From the NCBI GenBank assembly GCA_947561395.2, contig OX387184.1:42646766-42710765 (forward strand): a stretch of 64,000 bases of DNA, given 5' to 3'. The position numbers and the translations under genes were made by a program. Source of the stretch: Buxus sempervirens (Eukaryota > Streptophyta > Magnoliopsida > Buxales > Buxaceae). The notes beneath the pieces are model-generated. The model searched no databases and was not told where the DNA came from. It saw only the letters and a program-made list of their open reading frames with translations. Positions 58,338 to 64,000 of the stretch are shown here, piece by piece; the stretch's first letter is position 1, and the number at the start of each line of letters is the position of its first letter.

Positions 58338-58340
58338 AAA

Positions 58341-58704
58341 TCACTGAAACATAAAAGTAATAACAAGAGATGCTAAGTTAGAGTAATTACATGGACTCTT
58401 TTTGAAATCTTACTATTATATTGATATGAAACTTCAAACATTCTAGAGAGGGAGAGAAGATGAAACAATGCATGTGGGGGTGGAAAATTGGATCAATTTA
58501 CTTTGTTGAGCCTGATAAGACTTGGATTGATAGAGAAGAAAATTAAAAGGAAAAAGAGAAAACAGAAGGAGAGGGGACATTAATGAGCCTAGGATTCAAA
58601 AATCTCAGGACCCAAATATAGGTATGAGCAACACTCCGATAATGTCACAACCACAAATGTTTGTACTTTCATTTTCCTTTTGCATTGTAAGTATCACCAT
58701 GTAA
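58341..58704. other. No gene recognised
   Basis: AT-rich DNA between the PIF element and the ADH pseudogene; the missing right end of the PIF element should lie here but I do not see it. Confidence 0.35.
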
Positions 58705-59470
<766 letters not shown>

Positions 59471-60690
59471 AAGGAAGGTGTTTTGATGATTTTTATACTA
59501 AACCTCACACGTGGTCCATAGAATTTACTGAGAAAACCACATTTTGTATATAAGGAAAAATTAATCACTAAATGACTGCCCAGCAGTTCCCTTCAAAGTC
59601 CATAGAGTTTTAGTTTCAGGTTATCAAGGGGATTTTGTTCTTGAAGGTTATGCAAAGACATCATTTTAAAGCATCAAAGAAGCTGAGAAGGATGGATTAT
59701 GGTTGGTGTGGAGCAACCACTGATGTTCACAATGTCAATGTAGCAGAGTCATGAACTTTCTACATAACCCAGTCTGTACACACCCCAAATCTTTGGAAGA
59801 AAGAGATCCTAATAAGCGGGGCATACAAAGCAACCTACACTTACAAACTGCATCCTTGACCAAGGAGGCAACTAACCGAACTGACCATTCCATCCAAGAG
59901 GCAGCCATGAATCAGATGTTAAATGAAAAAAAAAATAGTGATAATAGGTAATGGCTTATGAAGTTTCACAGAAGCAAGGTAACATTCCTAATTGATCTTG
60001 AGTTTAACAATGGATCAACAGCATGCTGAGAAAGACTCAAGAACACAGAAAAAGTGTGAAGAATTGGCCTCACACTATTACCAATTCAAACTTCACGACT
60101 CTATCTTACATGTTCCACATTTCATAGCAGTGCTGTCAAGGCATACCAGTCCTTAGCCATACCTTGATTAATCCTGAAACCTATTTCTTATCTTTCTTCC
60201 TGTTAAGCATGAAAATATCTCAAGAGGATATATAAACAGGAACTAGTACAACAAGCAGGAAAAGTTTGATTAATTAAAGATAAGAACACTAAAGGTACTA
60301 TTAATATCATGGCAATCCTTCTAGAAAACAAACATGCCTAACTTGTTGATTAAGAACTAGTATGTGAACATACTTTAATCAAATGAAACTAAAGATTGCA
60401 AAATAATACATGTGAACGATTTAGAAACCAAAACAGTAAATTAAAAAAAAAAATCAATTGGCTACAACACCCTGAGTTTTATCAACTTTCTTAGGTTATA
60501 ACTCAAGTATGTGCTTTCCTAAAGCAAAAATTAGCAGTATGTAAATGTTATCTTTCCCCATCTCGTAGAAATTCCAAGCTACTCTTAAATAACAGTCCCA
60601 GTAATTTGACTGACATTCCCCACCACCACAACCATACCTATAGGACTTGGCATGATTATTTTTCTAATCGAGGACAAAGACTGCCTTGAA
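59471..60690. other. ADH 3' flank, no gene recognised
   Basis: Possible traces of further ADH exons may lie at 59590-59750, but I could not match them to the family. The rest is unassigned AT-rich sequence. Confidence 0.35.
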
Positions 60691-60795
60691 GTTGTAGACA
60701 CCCCAAATTGCACTGCCAAATGAGAAAATAATAAAAACATGTAATTAGAGCTTAAAACAGGTCAAAAAAGCCTAAAAATAGAATGAACAGGCTTT

Positions 60796-60899
60796 GCCCG
60801 TATTGGATTCACGGGCCTATCTCGCCCGCAAAATATCTACGGGCAGGCGCGCCCGTAGTACCAATGCGGTCACCATTGGACCGTAAATCATTTACGGGC
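60796..60899 (+). promoter_or_regulatory. 28-bp dyad array in LTR U3
   Basis: Four 21-bp modules start at 60796, 60824, 60851 and 60879 (steps 28, 27, 28): GCCCGTA/CACGGGC, GCCCGCA/TACGGGC, GCCCGTA/TGCGGTC and GACCGTA/TACGGGC with seven bases between arms. The array begins about 100 bp after the LTR start and ends about 190 bp before the TATA box. Confidence 0.93.
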
Positions 60900-61090
60900 A
60901 TTAAAGACACGTGCAAGTTTTGTCCTCCTCTCGATTTCCGAGCTTTATTTGAAGTCCAATATATCTTTAAACGAGCGAATTAAGTATTTTATTCGCTGAA
61001 GCCACTATGGATGGGCATTATCTCTATATTTCACTCTATCCTGAGAATCAGGATATATCCTTCTGGACCAACCATGCCCCTGGGTGTGTC

Positions 61091-61205
61091 TATAAATAGA
61101 GGCTCTCTCCTCTAGCTAAAGGCCACGAAATTTTGAGTCCAAGGAATTCTAAGAAGCTACAAGAGAAGGAAAGGAATCCCTGCTGCTCTGCCTGCTCAAT
61201 CCAGG
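61091..61205 (+). promoter_or_regulatory. LTR TATA box, leader and splice-donor-like site
   Basis: TATAAATAGA at 61091 is followed at 61201 by CCAG/GTAAGT, a perfect plant 5' splice donor. The same pair occurs on the minus strand in the LTRs at 42391/42277 and 57263/57161, at 98-114 bp spacing. Conservation across copies suggests that the leader is spliced. Confidence 0.6.
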
Positions 61206-62502
61206 TAAGTCCCCTATCCCTTTTTATTTTCTGTCTTCAATTCTAGAAGTAATAGGATCATCTCTATTGCTGTAGAATAAGGCCATATCTGTTTTGTATC
61301 CCTAAACTTGTCTCCAATTACCTCAAGGGTCTCTCTAGCCGTAAAACGTGAAGAGAGAACTAGGGGAAAGGGGAACAGGTGGATCCCTAGAATAGAACCC
61401 CATATCTGTTTTTTTCTTTTTTCATAGAATAAGGCCTGTGATTGTGTTTGTGTAACCAAACCTATCTCTAAGTACCTCAAGAGTCTCTCTAGCCGTAAAA
61501 CGTGAAGAGAGAACTAGGGGAAAGGGGAACAGGTGGATCCGTAGGGTAGACCCCCATGTGCTCAAATCTGTGAGATATGGCTGCTTTTGATATCCTAATC
61601 ATGTTTTAATGCTTTTTATGATATATCTGAATGAATTACATGAATCTATGATGTTTATAGCATGAGATCCCCACTTTTTGATAAAATTTGGATTTTTGCC
61701 ACTTTTGCACCTACAGCACTGTTTTCGTGATTTTTGTGGTTTTAGGCTAGGATCTTGGATTTATCATGATCAATATGGTAAATCTGAATCTAGAAGCCTG
61801 AAAGTAAATTCTAGGGTTTCATGATGTGGTTTTTAAATTGTTTTTCATTATTGAGAGAAGACCCTACGGTCTCAGTTCTCCCCTTTTGGTGTTTTTCATC
61901 AACGTGGGTCTTTTTGGTTTTGATTTTCAGATTTAACGTGAAATTTGGGCTTTATCTATGTCCTGGACTATTCAAGTTCAATTTTGAAATATTTTATAAA
62001 AATCATATTTTTCCAGATTTCTAGAATTTTGACTTGAAGCCAGATTTTTGGATTTTTCACTTTAAATTGATTTTATTTGATTTTATCTCAAATTTGTTTT
62101 GATCATGAAACCCTAGGAATGGTATGATCATGTTTGATAGTTCTGGATCAATCAGACTATTCATATGAAAAAACCATATATTTTTGCCTCTTTTTGTGAT
62201 TTTGTGTGATTTTTATAGCAAGCTTTTTCCTTTTAATAAAACATGAACAATACCTGGCAACCACCTTGTGTGGATGAATAGGGGTGCCTAACACCTTCCC
62301 CTGTTCATAACCTAATCCCCTTACCCATCTCTGGTTGTTTTTTTAGGAGGGATATTTTGCCCTAAAATTTGCCTTTTGTGCTTATTTGATATGTTGGTGT
62401 CCATTCACACCTAAATTGAATGGTGGCGACTCTTTGTTTAATTTAATCCCGTGTGATGATTGAGGAAATCAATTAGATTGATTTTTTCCCATGTCTCACA
62501 AC

Positions 62503-62520
62503 TGGCGACTCTGCTGGGGA
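62503..62520 (+). other. Primer-binding site, tRNA-Arg type
   Basis: TGGCGACTCTGCTGGGGA begins 2 bp after the LTR CA end. It is complementary, with about two mismatches as I recall the tRNA, to the 3' end of plant tRNA-Arg(ACG) plus CCA, the primer reported for Ogre/TAT-type Ty3/gypsy elements. This is the only primer-binding site in the window next to a well-defined LTR. Confidence 0.75.
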
Positions 62521-64000
62521 TTTGTGGATTTCAGCCTTTAGGTGTTTTTGTTCATGTTTTTGACTTTTTGATTTGCTTGCTATTTTGTATTTTTAGCATG
62601 TCTTTGTTTTGCTTGCTGTTTGGTGTTCTTAAGCATGTTGAATATGTTTTAAATCTGAATTATTGCTTAAGAATTCATGGGGGTAGAAACATGCTTAATT
62701 TTGATTTATAGGATTGTTTCTACAAACATGCGTAGGGGAGGTCCGTTTTGATGAACTATGCTTATTTCTTGCTATATTTTTATAATAGCATGTTTTAATT
62801 TGCAGCATGATCTCCATGATGATTTTGGGTGTATAACATGATCATATGTTTGCATGATAGATGATTTTTTTTATGAGCATGTTTTGGGTGCTATAGGATT
62901 GCTTTATTTACTTGTTTATTTTAAATATGCTTTCCTATTATGCCTTGGTTTGTTTATGCATGGCTGCGAAAAGAGTGGCAAGGGTTTGGGACGTTGTGAA
63001 TGCACCCTATTTTTACAATGCACTGTGCACCTTTTGTTTTTACACGGCCTACCCTTAACCTATAGGAAGTTGAACCCGAATGTGTGTAGCTTGGCGCAAC
63101 GAGGTCGATACTTCGGAAAGCGAAAGTGAAAACATTCACCTTAGAACTTTGAGCTAATGATGTGATGATAACGTGGATCTGGGATTCTGGTCATCACTAG
63201 GCTTGAGTGCTAAGTTGCCATTAAGCCAAAACCCAAAACCCCTACGCTTGAAGGTGGAGTTACACGTTTTTGGCTAAATTACACAATTACGTGGGAATAT
63301 GGGGTTGTATGATTGTGGGAAGGCCGTGTGCATGGCTTACAAACCAGGGCATAATGCGGATGCTATATTCAAGGTAAACAAGGTAACAAGGTAATCCTAT
63401 TGTTTTGCATTATTTTCATGTCATAGGGGTGTCATGGTACCCATGGGTTTGGGATAGAATTGTTCCCAAAATATGCATATTTTCTAAAGTTGGTACAGCC
63501 CATAGGAAGAGTCTCTAACTCTGTTTAGAATCAACCCTACCCTATGTTCATACAAGAGGCAACCCAAGGGTACCAAATTCTAGAATATGGTGTCAATTTG
63601 GAGGGTACACGTACCTTCCTAAACATATGTTTTAGCAAAAAGGCCAAGGACCACTTTGGGACAGTGTAGAAGCTCTGCAATGGGTGAACCGTATGTTTGG
63701 ATGAGCAATTAAAGTGATCAAACCATGTAAAAACTGGAAAAATATAACAGGGTTCCGTAAAACCGCATTTAGTACACGGGCTGGGCTTGACCGTATTGGA
63801 TATACGGGCTAGGCTCGCCCGTGAATTGCATACGGTCACGGCAGGCTCGTAATTTGAATACGGGCAGGGCTGGACCGTACTGTGTATACGGTTTTCTCGG
63901 AATATTCAACTTTAATCAGTTTTTCCCACTAAAATATTCTTTTAACCTTTAAATAATGATAAAGGGGAACAAGTTTGAATAAAATGCTTCAAAAAAAAAA
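62521..64000 (+). mobile_element. Internal 5' untranslated part of the retroelement
   Basis: No gag frame appears in the 1.5 kb after the primer-binding site; frames are at most about 100 codons and without domains. A long untranslated leader fits Ogre/TAT elements. Repeated ATCATGTTT and GCATG words occur near 62600-62900. At 63665 the word TGTAGAAGCTCTG, followed 96 bp later by a dyad array, looks like the start of another LTR U3, so a second element may be nested here. Confidence 0.5.
63761..63893 (+). promoter_or_regulatory. Five-copy 28-bp dyad array
   Basis: 21-bp modules start at 63761, 63789, 63817, 63845 and 63873, exactly 28 bp apart. Arms are of the form (G/A)(A/C)CCG(T/C)A...TACGG(G/T)C. 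This is the most regular of the 28-bp arrays. No TATA box is seen before the window ends. Confidence 0.95.

Larger units (their letters stand above)
54024..58340 (-). mobile_element. PIF/Harbinger element, broken, with nested LTR
   Basis: Both genes typical of plant PIF/Harbinger elements lie on the minus strand in the usual order: a Myb/SANT-like ORF (58337 to 56062, interrupted) and a DDE transposase (55785 to 54437). On the left, GGCCTCGTTTGG at 54024 preceded by TTA (54021-54023) resembles a PIF terminal repeat with its 3-bp duplication. The subterminal stretch has repeated AACTCATT and GAATGAG words. I do not find the matching right end beyond 58340. The LTR at 56250-58141 is a later insertion. 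Confidence 0.85.
60693..62500 (+). mobile_element. 5' LTR of an element running off the window
   Basis: Starts TGTAGACACCCC at 60693 and ends CCCATGTCTCACA at 62500, 1808 bp, both ends matching the solo LTR at 40488-42790. It is followed after 2 bp by a primer-binding site, so it is a 5' LTR and not a solo LTR. Order: 28-bp dyad array (60796-60899), TATA box TATAAATAGA (61091-61100), leader, CCAG/GTAAGT (61204/61205), then two near-identical TCTCTCTAGCCGTAAAACGT blocks (about 61330 and 61482), then the GGTGCCTAACACCTTCCCC region (about 62282) and the end. Confidence 0.9.

Noticed and set aside
62460-63839. Frames of 83-100 codons after the primer-binding site as gag
   Set aside because: They are hydrophobic or antisense, lack any gag feature, and break repeatedly; more likely untranslated leader.

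Overview
The window is AT-rich plant nuclear DNA. The evidence is an intact plant-type SKIP/SNW1 splicing-factor gene with a 5'-UTR intron, an intron-bearing plant alcohol dehydrogenase pseudogene, and a dense set of plant transposons (Ty3/gypsy-like LTRs, L1-type LINEs, PIF/Harbinger, CACTA, hAT MITEs). I cannot name the species; a seed plant, probably a dicot or early-diverging angiosperm, fits best.

Layout. 1-9 kb: decayed repeats, including a recent 275-278 bp tandem duplication, a long fold-back element and two L1-type LINE remnants. 9-20 kb: mostly unassigned, with a third LINE remnant, weak exon-like pieces, diverged non-coding duplications on the 3' side of SKIP, and a hAT MITE with a perfect 8-bp target duplication. 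20.0-22.2 kb: SKIP on the minus strand, the only gene I consider intact. 22.5-30 kb: two solo LTRs of a TGTAACACCCC-type family with 5-bp target duplications (CTATG, AGCTT); one splits a gag-like remnant and the other sits inside a ~350-bp tandem repeat. 33-46 kb: a nested transposon cluster. A minus LTR was invaded by a plus LTR (34.7-40.0 kb) carrying a 36-copy 27-28 bp minisatellite, then by a solo LTR of a second family (40.5-42.8 kb, target duplication CTCCC); a CACTA-type element (TTA duplication) follows. 47.2-47.8 kb: two exons of a broken gene with a plastid-transit-like N-terminus. 49.6-52.0 kb: another LTR-type unit (CACAG duplication). 54.0-58.3 kb: a PIF/Harbinger element with broken transposase and Myb/SANT-like genes, the latter interrupted by a truncated LTR. 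58.7-59.5 kb: the ADH pseudogene. 60.7 kb to the end: an LTR followed by a primer-binding site and internal sequence running off the window.

The most interesting signal is in the TGTAGACACC-type LTRs. Upstream of the TATA box they carry tandem arrays of dyad-symmetric modules with exact period. Two LTRs have four copies each of GTATCCGG-N9-CCGGATAC at exactly 39 bp. Other copies carry GCCCGTA-N7-TACGGGC modules at 28 bp. Different dyad sequences occupy the same position in related LTRs, and three LTRs also share a CCAG/GTAAG splice-donor-like site about 100 bp after the TATA box. This looks like a modular, rapidly swapped enhancer or silencing-sensor architecture. The proposal is inference; the arrays and spacings are read directly from the sequence.
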